This document shows, piece by piece, positions 1 to 10,562 of a stretch of 64,000 nt of DNA. The number at the start of each line of letters is the position of its first letter. Position 1 is the stretch's first letter. Source of the DNA: Constantimarinum furrinae (GTDB lineage: Bacteria > Bacteroidota > Bacteroidia > Flavobacteriales > Flavobacteriaceae). The notes beneath the pieces were generated by a model, which was not told the origin of the DNA, did no database searches, and saw nothing but the letters and a program-made list of their open reading frames with translations. The stretch spans positions 2,914,001-2,978,000 of the forward strand of contig NZ_CP052909.1 of NCBI RefSeq assembly GCF_014295415.1, written 5' to 3'. The position numbers and the translations under genes are program-made.

Positions 1-315
1 ACGAGTCATAAACTCACACACGACGCCCGTACACGACTGGAAACCATGGTGAAGACCAGCGACGGCTTCGAGATCGCTGAAGTTGACCTAAAGCTCAGAG
101 GTCCGGGTGATCTAATGGGAACACAGCAAAGCGGTGTTCTAAACCTTCGTATTGCAGATATCATTAAAGACGGGGAAATCCTTAAAATTGCCCGAAGTTA
201 TGCTATTCAGCTATTAAAGGAGGATCCTGCGCTTTCCAATTCCGAAAATTTTCCCATCAGGAACACCTTCGCACAGTTGGTCAAGTACAGAAATATCTGG
301 AATTATATCTCATAA
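1..315 (+). CDS. recG: ATP-dependent DNA helicase RecG, C-terminal end (partial)
   Basis: The reading frame is open from the first base and ends at 315; the 5' part lies outside the window. The 104 visible residues carry the RecG C-terminal pattern: an ARTRLETM segment, then FEIAEVDLKLRGPGDLMGT, which is the conserved end of the helicase core and wedge-coupling region, then a short helical tail. RecG is a cytoplasmic monomeric helicase that regresses stalled forks and unwinds branched DNA. The identification rests on this conserved block, which is also found in UvrD-unrelated Mfd; the LRGPGDLxGTxQSG form is the RecG form rather than the Mfd form. Confidence 0.9.
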   Translation, partial: TSHKLTHDARTRLETMVKTSDGFEIAEVDLKLRGPGDLMGTQQSGVLNLRIADIIKDGEILKIARSYAIQLLKEDPALSNSENFPIRNTFAQLVKYRNIWNYIS

Positions 316-381
316 GAGGAATAACACCTAACACAATGTTTTACAGTATTTTACCGTTTTATACAGTATATTCTTTACCGT

Positions 382-960
382 ATGAGCCGATTATTACGTT
401 TCGTGATTCTCATTCAGTTACTCGGCTTAGCCACATCAACTACATCACAAACTGATGCGCTAGGTCACGAAAGATGGGAATATGCCTTGGAAGATACCGG
501 TGATATACTTCAGATCGCCATTCCGTTATCCGCCGGGATCATGACCCTTCTTAAAGAAGATTACCAAGGCACTAAACAATTCGGAATATCTTACGGAACA
601 GCCATCCTTACCACCCACGGCTTAAAATACCTTATTCGCAAACAACGCCCCGAAGGGAGAGACAGATACGATGCTTTTCCCAGCGGTCATACCGCTTCAG
701 CCTTTGCAGGCGCATCCTTTATTCAAAAGCGATACGGATGGAAGTACGGTTGGATTGCCTATATACTCGCTAGCGTGGTTGGGGTTAGCAGAATGGAAGG
801 ACCCGACGGCTATCACGATTTTTGGGATGTACTAGCAGGTGCATCAGTAGGCGTTGGAAGCACCTATCTTTTCACAAGTCCTTACGAAAAAGACAATTTC
901 GATATAGGATTTGCTTCAGGAAATGATATGTATCTGCTAACTGTAGTCTATAAATTTTAA
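382..960 (+). CDS. PAP2-family phosphatase with unusual third motif
   Basis: This 192-residue protein starts with a hydrophobic signal-like segment (residues 5-22) and has the PAP2 acid-phosphatase motifs: KYLIRKQRP at 82-90 (K-x6-RP), PSGH at 100-103, and SR at 136-137 followed by H145 and D149. Family members dephosphorylate membrane lipid phosphates such as undecaprenyl or phosphatidyl phosphates, usually on the outer face of the inner membrane. In the third motif seven residues separate Arg and His instead of the usual five. It stands 66 bp after recG on the same strand and ends 9 bp from the convergent neighbour. The substrate cannot be told from sequence. Confidence 0.85.
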   Translation: MSRLLRFVILIQLLGLATSTTSQTDALGHERWEYALEDTGDILQIAIPLSAGIMTLLKEDYQGTKQFGISYGTAILTTHGLKYLIRKQRPEGRDRYDAFPSGHTASAFAGASFIQKRYGWKYGWIAYILASVVGVSRMEGPDGYHDFWDVLAGASVGVGSTYLFTSPYEKDNFDIGFASGNDMYLLTVVYKF

Positions 961-969
961 AACATTGAC

Positions 970-2187
970 TTAGTCAACATTTTCTGCCAGCAACATACTC
1001 ACAAAATCTTCAAATTCTTTTTTAAATTCCTCATACTTCTCCCCGGTGGCCGGGCCGTTAAATCCTGTATGAATCCTTCTAACTTCTCCTTTTTTATCAA
1101 TAAAAATGGTCGTTGGATAAGACAATACCTGAGAAAGCATCGGTAACTTCTCATTAGCTTTTTGTTTACTGCTGGTCCCCACCTGCGCCAGTAAAATGGG
1201 ATAAGGAACATTTAAGGCACTCTTTAACTTATTAATAGCCATCAATGCCTTCTCTTCGGTTTTAGCATATTCAAAAGCAAGAGAAATAATTTCGAGATCA
1301 TTGGAGGGATTATCATTGTAATACTGTGTGTAATATTTGGTCTCATCCAAACAATTAGGACACCAGGTTCCCATGATCTGTACGATGACCACCTTATTCA
1401 TAAAGCGTTTATCGGTTAGGGAAACCGTATTTCCATTGGTGTCGGGAAATGCAAACTCGATACGATCATAACCCTCCTTCAAAAAGGTAAGCGAATCGGC
1501 TGCGGGTAATTCATATGTATCATTGCGTTTAGCCGTAAACGGCTCTTTCCAGTGATTTCCACTATAAAACATACCTTCCATAATACTGTCCTTTACCAAG
1601 GCATGAAACAGAAAAGCATGAGCCCCATCGAAAGTTGATAATTTTAGCGAATCGTTTTCAATGGCACCATCCAGATAACGATAATCTCCTGTAGTAGTCC
1701 TAAAAGTCCCTATAACTTTATTTCCTGTTTGTTTAAAGATTCCTTTTGCGATATAACGGTCTTCTACCGAATTTGGACTAAAAACGGTTTCCCAATTCCC
1801 GGATATCATGGAGGAAGGAGCTTCAGTGACCCTAAACCGGTCTGCTTTTCCCTGAACCATGGTAAAGGGCACTACCCTGTCCAGACTAGGTTGGATAAAT
1901 TCACCATAAATACTATCTTCAGTAAAAATACCCTTAAAGACACCTTCAAATACCGGATGACCGATAATTATAGAATCACCCTTTAACTGTACATCGGTTA
2001 CCTCAATTTCTTCTTCGGCATTATAGATTATTATCGAATTGTCGGCATTGTAGGTGAACAAAAAAGGAAGTTCAAGTCCTTTCCCCAGATCCAACGAAGC
2101 CCGCCACGGACCTTCGTTAGGTGTTGTTTTTTCGTTCGAACAACTCAATAAGACCAAAGTCACACAAAACCAAAGCAATTTTTTCAT
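970..2187 (-). CDS. TlpA-like thiol-disulfide oxidoreductase lipoprotein
   Basis: The 405-residue product begins with a lipoprotein signal (LVLLSCS, predicted lipidated Cys16), so it should be exported and membrane anchored. Residues 25-235 form a beta-rich region without recognised domain. From about 245 the thioredoxin-like fold appears, with the redox motif WCPNC at 275-279, an extended alpha insertion, and the cis-Pro context SYPTTIFIDKKG typical of TlpA/ResA. Such proteins reduce or shuffle disulfides in the periplasm, for example during cytochrome c maturation. The partner is unknown. A TATTTTTG box lies at 2218-2225 on this strand, about 30 bp upstream of the start. Confidence 0.87.
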   Translation of the reverse strand: MKKLLWFCVTLVLLSCSNEKTTPNEGPWRASLDLGKGLELPFLFTYNADNSIIIYNAEEEIEVTDVQLKGDSIIIGHPVFEGVFKGIFTEDSIYGEFIQPSLDRVVPFTMVQGKADRFRVTEAPSSMISGNWETVFSPNSVEDRYIAKGIFKQTGNKVIGTFRTTTGDYRYLDGAIENDSLKLSTFDGAHAFLFHALVKDSIMEGMFYSGNHWKEPFTAKRNDTYELPAADSLTFLKEGYDRIEFAFPDTNGNTVSLTDKRFMNKVVIVQIMGTWCPNCLDETKYYTQYYNDNPSNDLEIISLAFEYAKTEEKALMAINKLKSALNVPYPILLAQVGTSSKQKANEKLPMLSQVLSYPTTIFIDKKGEVRRIHTGFNGPATGEKYEEFKKEFEDFVSMLLAENVD

Positions 2188-2394
2188 AAGAAATTATTTA
2201 TCGTTTAAAGATAAGAACAAAAATATGGGCGCTATAGGTTAAAGGCCCATTTTAGAAAAATTTAATGTTTTAATGGCTTGAGATAAATAGCAACCTTTAT
2301 TGTCGAAATTTCACATTATGTTTTCTCTAAAATGAATTTGATTTAAAATAGTGCCCAAAATAGTGAATTTAAACCTACGAATTATGCATCATTA

Positions 2395-2425
2395 TTTGAA
2401 TGGTGTGCTCAATATTTTATCTTTG
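2395..2425 (+). promoter_or_regulatory. Bacteroidota-type promoter of pheT
   Basis: TTTG at 2395-2398 is followed after exactly 19 bp by TATCTTTG at 2418-2425, matching the Bacteroidota housekeeping sigma consensus TTTG-N19-TAnnTTTG. The pheT ATG follows 22 bp later, giving a short leader of about 17 nt. Confidence 0.75.
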
Positions 2426-2447
2426 TACCCTTAAATTACTTCCGTAA

Positions 2448-4871
2448 ATGAAGATCTCATATAACTGGCTGAAACAATTCATCAATCTCGACTGGGATGC
2501 AGAGAAAACCGGGGAACTTTTAACCGATCTGGGACTCGAAATTGAAGGTATTGAGTCCTTTACTTCAGTTCCCGGCGGACTTAAGGGAATTGTGGTGGGG
2601 CATGTTCTGGAATGCGAGCAACACTCCAATGCAGACCGGCTAAAAGTCACCAAAGTCGACATTGGAACCGGCGAACCTGTTCAGATCGTCTGTGGAGCTC
2701 CAAATGTTGCAGTTGGACAAAATGTTCCGGTAGCAACGGTTGGCACCACCTTGTACGATGGCGATGGAAAGCCGTGGGAAATTAAAAAAGGGAAAATTCG
2801 CGGAGAGGTAAGTGAAGGAATGATCTGCGCAGAGGACGAACTAGGTCTGGGAACCGGTCATGATGGTATTATGATCTTAAAACCAAAACTAAAGCCCGGA
2901 ACGCCGGCTGCTCAACTGTTTGACATTGAAAGCGACAAGGTTTTCGAGATTGGTTTAACCCCTAACCGCGCAGATGCCATGAGTCATTGGGGAGTAGCCC
3001 GTGACCTGAAAGCCGGATTACTTCAAAAAGATATTTCACTGGAACTCATCACCCCTTCAACCAGTAGCTTTCATGTGGATAACAGAACAAAGAAGGTCGA
3101 TGTATCGGCAAATTCTGAACTGGCTCCACGCTATTGCGGAGTCACCATAGACGGGATCACCGTGGCGGAATCTCCTGCATGGTTGCAGAATCGACTAAAA
3201 GCTATTGGTTTGGTGCCAATCAATAATGTTGTAGACGTCACAAACTATGTATTACATGAGCTGGGACAGCCCCTACACGCCTTTGATCTTTCAAAAATTG
3301 CGAAAAATAAGATCGAAGTTAAAACTCTTCCGGCAGGAACAAAATTTACCACCCTTGATGGTGTAGAGCGCGAACTTCATGAGGATGATCTTATGATCTG
3401 TGACGCCGAACAACCCATGTGTATAGCGGGAGTTTTTGGTGGGATACACAGTGGTGTTACTGAAAAAACCACCGGAATTTTCCTGGAGAGCGCTTATTTT
3501 AATCCGGTAAGCATTAGAAAGACGGCCAAGCGACACGGCCTCAATACAGATGCTTCTTTTCGTTTTGAAAGAGGAATTGATATCAATGCGTGTAAATACG
3601 CCATGCTTAGAGCGGCGATCCTGATTACTGAAATTGCCGGGGGTGAAGTGACAAGTGATATTGTTGATATATATCCAAAGAAAATAGAAGATCATCAGGT
3701 GTTTCTGAATTTTGACAATGCCACGCGTCTAATCGGAGAAGAAATTCCGAAGGAAACGATCAAAGAAATACTTACTTCTCTGGAAATTAAGGTAAATAAC
3801 GTAACTGAAGGAGGAATTGGCATGACGATCCCGGCTTACCGCAACGACGTCACCCGCGAAGCCGATGTCATTGAGGAAATTCTTAGAGTTTACGGTTATA
3901 ACCGTATAAAGTTTACTGAAAAACTCAATGCTTCTATTTCAACTACGCTCCCCAACGAAGATTATCTGGTTCAGAATAAGATAGGAAACATGCTGGCAGC
4001 TCTAGGTTTTAATGAAATGCTCGCTAATTCCCTCAGTACGTCAAAATATATTGCACTTAGTGATACGTTAACAGAGACCGAAAGTGTAAAAATGCTCAAT
4101 CCGTTGAGTCAGGATCTTTCGGTACTCCGACAGTCGATGCTTTTTGGAACTTTAGAGGCGTTGGCCTATAATCAAAACCGTAAAATGAACAATGTCAAGT
4201 TGTTCGAATTCGGAAAGACCTATCATGCCCATCCAAAAGGTCATGATGAGAAAAAACATCTTATACTAACGCTTTCAGGCAACAAAACCGAAGATAGTTG
4301 GGCCGTAAATTCAGCAAAAAGTGATTTCTTTTATCTGAAAGGGATAGTGACTACTATTTTGGATCGTCTTGGAATAGTAGGATTTACTGAAGAGCGCGTT
4401 GATAGTGATCTATATTCTGAAGGAATTTGCCTTACACTGAATAAGAAGACTTTGGTTGAACTGGGTGTGGTATCGAAAAACATCACCAAAACCTTCGATA
4501 TTGATGTGGAAACACTAAGTGCCGATTTCAACTGGAATTTGGTTTTAGCTCAAATACCCACAACTACGTTTACGCTGAAGCCTATTCCTAAATATCCTAA
4601 AGTTAAACGTGATTTTGCACTGCTTCTAGACCAATCGGTGAGTTTTGACAGTTTAAAAGAAGCTGCCTTGCAAACCGAAAAACAATTACTGAAAGAGGTA
4701 ACCCTTTTTGATGTATATACCGGTAAGAACCTTCCAGAAGGTAAAAAATCCTATGCGTTAAGTTTTACCATTCAGGATGAACGAAAAACGCTTACCGACA
4801 AACAGATCGATAAGATCATGGCAAAACTGCAGCAGCGCTTTGAAAGGGATTTTGGCGCAACGTTACGATAA
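2448..4871 (+). CDS. pheT: phenylalanine--tRNA ligase beta subunit
   Basis: This 807-residue protein has the full bacterial PheT architecture in order: an N-terminal helix-turn segment, the EMAP/tRNA-binding OB fold (about 40-150, with HPNADRL-like QHSNADRLKV), the B3/B4 editing domain (about 215-400, with VVDVTNYVLHELGQPLHAFD), the B5 domain (about 405-480), the catalytic-like core, and the C-terminal anticodon-binding FDX-ACB domain (about 712-807, starting PKYPKVKRDFAL). It pairs with PheS, which is not in the window, to charge tRNA-Phe; the editing domain hydrolyses mischarged Tyr-tRNA. Length is normal. It stands alone with its own promoter and converges on the fasciclin gene with 14 bp between them. 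Confidence 0.97.
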   Translation: MKISYNWLKQFINLDWDAEKTGELLTDLGLEIEGIESFTSVPGGLKGIVVGHVLECEQHSNADRLKVTKVDIGTGEPVQIVCGAPNVAVGQNVPVATVGTTLYDGDGKPWEIKKGKIRGEVSEGMICAEDELGLGTGHDGIMILKPKLKPGTPAAQLFDIESDKVFEIGLTPNRADAMSHWGVARDLKAGLLQKDISLELITPSTSSFHVDNRTKKVDVSANSELAPRYCGVTIDGITVAESPAWLQNRLKAIGLVPINNVVDVTNYVLHELGQPLHAFDLSKIAKNKIEVKTLPAGTKFTTLDGVERELHEDDLMICDAEQPMCIAGVFGGIHSGVTEKTTGIFLESAYFNPVSIRKTAKRHGLNTDASFRFERGIDINACKYAMLRAAILITEIAGGEVTSDIVDIYPKKIEDHQVFLNFDNATRLIGEEIPKETIKEILTSLEIKVNNVTEGGIGMTIPAYRNDVTREADVIEEILRVYGYNRIKFTEKLNASISTTLPNEDYLVQNKIGNMLAALGFNEMLANSLSTSKYIALSDTLTETESVKMLNPLSQDLSVLRQSMLFGTLEALAYNQNRKMNNVKLFEFGKTYHAHPKGHDEKKHLILTLSGNKTEDSWAVNSAKSDFFYLKGIVTTILDRLGIVGFTEERVDSDLYSEGICLTLNKKTLVELGVVSKNITKTFDIDVETLSADFNWNLVLAQIPTTTFTLKPIPKYPKVKRDFALLLDQSVSFDSLKEAALQTEKQLLKEVTLFDVYTGKNLPEGKKSYALSFTIQDERKTLTDKQIDKIMAKLQQRFERDFGATLR

Positions 4872-4885
4872 ATAGCCTGAGTTGA

Positions 4886-5458
4886 TTATTGCTGTTCGGA
4901 TGGAGATACAAGTCCGTCGACCAAATGAAGGAAGCCGCTTTTATGATAGAAATCGGATGCTTTTAACGTAGCTGTATTATTTTCTGTATCGAAGAGTACC
5001 ACATTATCTCCTACTAATCGTGCTCCCAGTTTTTCGCCACTCAGCGTAGCAAAGTAGGCGGTCCCACCACCCTGACCGATGGCCTTCTTAATCCCGTGAA
5101 GATCGAGACGACCAGGAACCATATGATAATTAACCATTCTTTTAAGAAAGGCTTTGTTAGTTAAGAATGTCTTTAATTCTTCTTCAGACATCGTATTAAA
5201 AGAACTGTTTAATGGTGCAAACACGGTTACCATTTCATGATCGCCAAAGATATTTTCCAAATCGCTGTAAATTATCGCAGTAGTGGAAAGAGCAGGAGCA
5301 TTCTGGAGGTTTTCAAGAAGTGTTTTTTCCGAAGACATAGTGGCTCCCATATACTCCTTAGTAACAGCAACATCGTCTGAGTTCAGATATTTTTGAGCTG
5401 TTAAGGAAGTACTCAAAACAAGAGCACATATCGTTAAAAAAGTCAATTTTAGTTTCAT
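4886..5458 (-). CDS. secreted fasciclin-domain protein
   Basis: The start at 5458 is chosen because it gives a clean signal peptide (MKLKLTFLTICALVLSTSLTAQ); the reading frame is open further upstream but that extension is not signal-like. The 190-residue product is almost entirely one FAS1 domain: NLQNAPALSTTAIIYSDLENIF, then VFAPLNSSFNTM (H1-like box) and a late SGFLHLVDGLVSP (H2-like box), with MVPGRLDL between them. FAS1 domains mediate adhesion to cell surfaces or matrix proteins. Most FAS1 proteins in this group are secreted or periplasmic; the ligand is not predictable. Confidence 0.9.
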   Translation of the reverse strand: MKLKLTFLTICALVLSTSLTAQKYLNSDDVAVTKEYMGATMSSEKTLLENLQNAPALSTTAIIYSDLENIFGDHEMVTVFAPLNSSFNTMSEEELKTFLTNKAFLKRMVNYHMVPGRLDLHGIKKAIGQGGGTAYFATLSGEKLGARLVGDNVVLFDTENNTATLKASDFYHKSGFLHLVDGLVSPSEQQ

Positions 5459-5602
5459 AATAAGCGTATTAACCGGGTAAATGTAAACAATTACAATACC
5501 AAAACGAAAGCCCGTAAAGAATATTTGGCGGAAGTGGCAAATTAGTGTTAAATAATTGCGTTGGTGATCTGTTGTGATTATTTTTATGAAAAAGTGAATG
5601 CT

Positions 5603-6319
5603 ATGTTTCCAAAAACTAGGGTCGAAGAAAAGCTTTCGCAAAAACGCAATAAACGTATTTCTTCTGAAGCCATATTAAAAGAAGTATATGGGTTGTTTGC
5701 CCAAAATGATAAGGAACGATCTCAAATTTTGAATACTATTCGTTCAAAAGATAATAGCGGGACTAACAACCTCAATGTCGAACTATTGGATGCCGATCGC
5801 ATCTATCATTTGGAGGATATACGAGCATTATGTGTGGAATATCGCCTTCGTTTTCTGGATACGCATTTCTTTAAGGGAACCTTTCCGGAAGAAGCCATTA
5901 GCGAGATCCGTCGTTTGGAAAAGGCACATAATACAAGGCTTAAAGGGTTTAAGATCATTGCTCCCTCAAAATTGCTGAAGCTTGAAAATGCAGACGATCC
6001 CTTACTTTTTGTTCCTCTGGGCCATGATTATTTTTATTTTATTCACAAATGGGGAAACGACCTGCATCCTTTTAGAAAATTACAGATGTGGCCTTATCGC
6101 TCCTTTGAAAATCTAGTATTTACAATATTCCTCTTAAGCATTTTGCTTACGGCTATTACCCCCGTCAACCTTTTTTCACATACGGCGAGTATTCAGGAGT
6201 ATGTACTTACCTTCTTATTTATGTTTAAAGCCGTCGGCGGAATCGTTCTGTTCTACGGTTTTGCAAAGGGAAAGAATTTTAACAATGCTATATGGGATAG
6301 CAAATACTATAACGCTTAA
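5603..6319 (+). CDS. conserved hypothetical membrane protein with two C-terminal helices
   Basis: The start at 5603 (MFPKTRVEEKL) is preferred over an in-frame ATG at 5561 whose extra 14 residues look random. The 238-residue protein has a charged helical N-terminal half (about 1-150), an aromatic stretch FVPLGHDYFYFIHKWGNDL, and two hydrophobic segments near 168-190 and 202-225 that should span the membrane. I do not recognise a named domain; similar proteins are common in Flavobacteriaceae. It sits 6 bp before a DUF2007 gene, so the two are likely co-transcribed and perhaps work together. Confidence 0.75.
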   Translation: MFPKTRVEEKLSQKRNKRISSEAILKEVYGLFAQNDKERSQILNTIRSKDNSGTNNLNVELLDADRIYHLEDIRALCVEYRLRFLDTHFFKGTFPEEAISEIRRLEKAHNTRLKGFKIIAPSKLLKLENADDPLLFVPLGHDYFYFIHKWGNDLHPFRKLQMWPYRSFENLVFTIFLLSILLTAITPVNLFSHTASIQEYVLTFLFMFKAVGGIVLFYGFAKGKNFNNAIWDSKYYNA

Positions 6320-6325
6320 GAAATT

Positions 6326-6568
6326 ATGAACGAAAAAGAAAAAGAAACAGTGCGTGTTTATACCGGACCGGCAATGATCGTCAAAGGTCTGGTAGCCAGG
6401 TTAAACGAGATCGGGATAAGTCCTGTGGAACGCAACGATAACGAAAGCAGTATTCAGGCAGGATTTACGGCAGGAGTCCCAGGACAGATCATGCTGTATG
6501 TACGACAGGATGAAATGGTTAAGGCCAAACCGGTAATAGATGAGTATTTAGAACAAATAGGTGAATAA
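6326..6568 (+). CDS. DUF2007-family putative signal-transducing protein
   Basis: The product is 80 residues, matching the DUF2007 family in length and pattern: a beta strand (VRVYTG), a helix (AMIVKGLVARLNEIGI), a mid segment with polar residues ending in a PGQIMLYVRQDE strand, and a final helix (AKPVIDEYLEQ). The ferredoxin-like fold is small and soluble. The family name suggests signal transduction but no biochemical role is established. It follows the membrane protein at 5603 by 6 bp. It directly abuts the end of the convergent ABC-F gene with no spacer. Confidence 0.75.
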   Translation: MNEKEKETVRVYTGPAMIVKGLVARLNEIGISPVERNDNESSIQAGFTAGVPGQIMLYVRQDEMVKAKPVIDEYLEQIGE

Positions 6569-8209
<1,641 letters not shown>

Positions 8210-8223
8210 TTATAAATTTGCCG

Positions 8224-8231
8224 CAAAAGTA
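8224..8231 (-). promoter_or_regulatory. -7 box (TACTTTTG) upstream of the ABC-F gene
   Basis: On the minus strand TACTTTTG matches TAnnTTTG and is followed by GCGGCAAA, a frequent flavobacterial context. It lies 29 bp before the ABC-F start. No convincing -33 TTG is present 19 bp upstream, so the assignment is moderate. Confidence 0.5.
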
Positions 8232-8327
8232 GCCAATAATGTGGTACTGGAGAAACATTAACGTTTTAAAATACCTTTTAACTAGGAATTAACAATTTGC
8301 ATCGTTAACTAAATTATTTTTGTTTTA

Positions 8328-9743
8328 ATGTTTAAACAAAGGCCGTTGATTAGGACTCTACTTCTCACTTTTATTTTACTTCCCTTTATTTCATGTGATA
8401 ACGCCAAAGAAGCGCAGATGGAAACATGGATTGGTGGCGAAATAATTAATCCTAAGACCGATCATGTTATTCTTTTAAAGGACAATGTGCCTTTTGACAC
8501 CGTTAAACTGGACGATAGAAATTTCTTTAAATACAATTGCAAGAAATTAAAACAAGGATTGTATTCATTCCAACACAGTGAATTCCAGGTGTTCTTTCTT
8601 GAACCGGGGGATAGTATCATGCTTAGAGTAAATACTGTGGATTTCGACGAGTCACTTACTTATAGCGGGCGTGGTGCAGAAAAGAACAATTTCCTAATGG
8701 AACTTTTCCTGAACAACGAGGCGGAACGAAAAACCATCACAAGCTGGTATACGCTTACACCCAAGGTATATGAGATGAAGCTTGACTCTATGCGAGAAAT
8801 CCGCAATTCAATATATAATGAGTTTAATTCCACCTATGACCCAAGCGAAGAATTTAAAAGAGTGGCTAAAGCGAATATAGAATATGCCTACAACGCTAAC
8901 AAAGAGTTATATGTGTCTATAAATCACCCGAGATTTATAAACCCCGAAGAGGACTATCCGAAGGGGTTTTTCGACTACAGAAAAGATATAAATTTTGGAG
9001 ACAAAGATCTTCAGTCATATTATCCTTATTATCGCTTTCTCGATTGGTATTTTGATAATTTGTCTTTTCAGAAATACAAGGAAAAAAAATATCTGGATCG
9101 AAAATCCTTTATTCACAACTACAATAAAATTAAGATCATTGACAGTTTCATCACCAATGATACACTAAGGAACCGAATGTTGCGCTCTGTGGCAAGACGA
9201 TATTTTGTGCATGCGAAAGATGCAAGTCACGAACAACAAATGTTGGATCTTTTCTTAAAACTCAATACCAACGAGGACGACCGGAAGGAAATCGTTGCTT
9301 TGGCAGAAGCAACTATGAAACTCACTCCCGGAAATAAGATACCTAATGTTCTTCTGGTGAATACCGACAATATGATGAAGGATCTACAGTCGGTAATTAA
9401 CAAGCCTACCGTTATTTATTTCTGGTCCACGGGTTCCATAAAGCATTTTAAGACCATTCACACCCGCGTGGCTGAGCTTCAGGACAAATACCCCGAATTC
9501 GATTTTACCGGGATCAATACGGACACCCACTTTAAGAAATGGCGAGATGTAGTGCGTAAATCGGGTTATAACAAACAATTTGAGTTTCAGTTAGAAGATC
9601 TGGAAAAAGCCGAAGCTGCTTTAGTGATCAACTCTGCGAATAAAGCGATCATTGTAGATAAGGATGGAACCATTCTTGAAGGGAATACGAATTTGTTTAA
9701 CTCCCTGATCGAAGCTCAATTATTGGGTATTTTAAATAAGTAG
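8328..9743 (+). CDS. thioredoxin-fold lipoprotein lacking active-site cysteines
   Basis: The 471-residue product has a lipoprotein signal (LLPFISCD, Cys24). Residues 30-120 resemble the DUF4369-like beta domain that precedes TlpA domains in Bacteroidota (WIGGEIINPKTDHVILL... FLEPGDSIMLRVN). A long helical region follows. The C-terminal 140 residues have a thioredoxin-like pattern (KPTVIYFWSTGSIKHFKTI) but the CxxC position reads STGSIKH, with no cysteine, so it cannot act as a dithiol oxidoreductase. A structural or binding role is more likely. It converges on the aldolase gene across a shared terminator. Confidence 0.8.
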   Translation: MFKQRPLIRTLLLTFILLPFISCDNAKEAQMETWIGGEIINPKTDHVILLKDNVPFDTVKLDDRNFFKYNCKKLKQGLYSFQHSEFQVFFLEPGDSIMLRVNTVDFDESLTYSGRGAEKNNFLMELFLNNEAERKTITSWYTLTPKVYEMKLDSMREIRNSIYNEFNSTYDPSEEFKRVAKANIEYAYNANKELYVSINHPRFINPEEDYPKGFFDYRKDINFGDKDLQSYYPYYRFLDWYFDNLSFQKYKEKKYLDRKSFIHNYNKIKIIDSFITNDTLRNRMLRSVARRYFVHAKDASHEQQMLDLFLKLNTNEDDRKEIVALAEATMKLTPGNKIPNVLLVNTDNMMKDLQSVINKPTVIYFWSTGSIKHFKTIHTRVAELQDKYPEFDFTGINTDTHFKKWRDVVRKSGYNKQFEFQLEDLEKAEAALVINSANKAIIVDKDGTILEGNTNLFNSLIEAQLLGILNK

Positions 9744-9763
9744 ATACGATTTTTTAAAAACAA

Positions 9764-9798
9764 AAAACCCCGAATCGTAACGATCGGGGTTTATTTTT
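9764..9798. terminator. bidirectional terminator between 8328 gene and aldolase
   Basis: AAACCCCG pairs with CGGGGTTT around an inner ATCG-TAA-CGAT stem (one bulged A), flanked by A-rich sequence upstream and TTATTTTTTT downstream. Both convergent genes can use it. Confidence 0.85.
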
Positions 9799-9813
9799 TT
9801 CAGAATCTCGAAT

Positions 9814-10467
9814 TTAGTTTCCTTTTTTATAATCCTCGAGAAATTTTGCCAGACCTATATCGGTTAGGGGATGTTTTAAAAGGCCTTCTATCGACGACAA
9901 AGGTCCGGTCATTACATCGGCCCCGATTTTCGCACATTCCAGTACATGCATCGTATGTCTTACGGAAGCAGCGAGAATCTCGGTCTCAAATCCATAATTA
10001 TCATAAATAAGACGTATTTCGGCAATAAGATTTAGTCCATCGGTCGAAATATCATCCAATCGTCCGATAAATGGAGAAACATAACTTGCTCCTGCTTTGG
10101 CTGCCAATAAAGCTTGCCCTGCCGAAAATACCAGTGTACAATTGGTGCGAATTCCGTTATCGGTAAAATATTTTATAGCTTTTATTCCTTCCTTTATCAT
10201 TGGAATCTTCACAACGATCTGCTCGTGTAATTCTGCCAACTCCTCCCCTTCCTTGATCATCCCGTCAAAATCTGTCGCGATCACTTCCGCAGATACATCA
10301 CCATCAACAATATTACAAATATCCACATAGTGCTTTAAGATATTGTTTCTCCCGGTTATGCCTTCCTTGGCCATTAAGGAGGGATTCGTGGTAACTCCAT
10401 CCAAAACCCCGAGGTCCTGAGCTTCTTTAATCTGATCTAAATTTGCGGTATCTATGAAGAATTTCAT
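9814..10467 (-). CDS. fsa: fructose-6-phosphate aldolase / short transaldolase
   Basis: The 217-residue protein is of the small TalC/FSA transaldolase class: [16 protein letters not shown] at the start, [14 protein letters not shown] near 24-37, [14 protein letters not shown] with the Schiff-base lysine (near residue 86), [29 protein letters not shown], and the C-terminal LEDYKK. These enzymes catalyse aldol cleavage of fructose 6-phosphate or dihydroxyacetone transfer between sedoheptulose 7-phosphate and glyceraldehyde 3-phosphate. In Bacteroidota without another transaldolase it often serves the pentose phosphate pathway. Sequence alone does not separate the two activities. A TATTTTTG box lies 19 bp upstream of the start (minus strand). 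Confidence 0.92.
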   Translation of the reverse strand: MKFFIDTANLDQIKEAQDLGVLDGVTTNPSLMAKEGITGRNNILKHYVDICNIVDGDVSAEVIATDFDGMIKEGEELAELHEQIVVKIPMIKEGIKAIKYFTDNGIRTNCTLVFSAGQALLAAKAGASYVSPFIGRLDDISTDGLNLIAEIRLIYDNYGFETEILAASVRHTMHVLECAKIGADVMTGPLSSIEGLLKHPLTDIGLAKFLEDYKKGN

Positions 10468-10562
10468 GTTGTTCTAATTTGTTTGGTGCAAAAATACACA
10501 AGTTTAAATGGGAACTATATTTTAAACGGAAAAAATTTCTTTACTCCTCAGGTTATGGAACC

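Noticed and set aside
2248-2334. Nine-base inverted repeat CATTTTAGA / TCTAAAATG upstream of pheT
   Set aside because: The arms are far apart (69 nt), AT-rich and lie outside the clear pheT promoter; chance pairing is likely.
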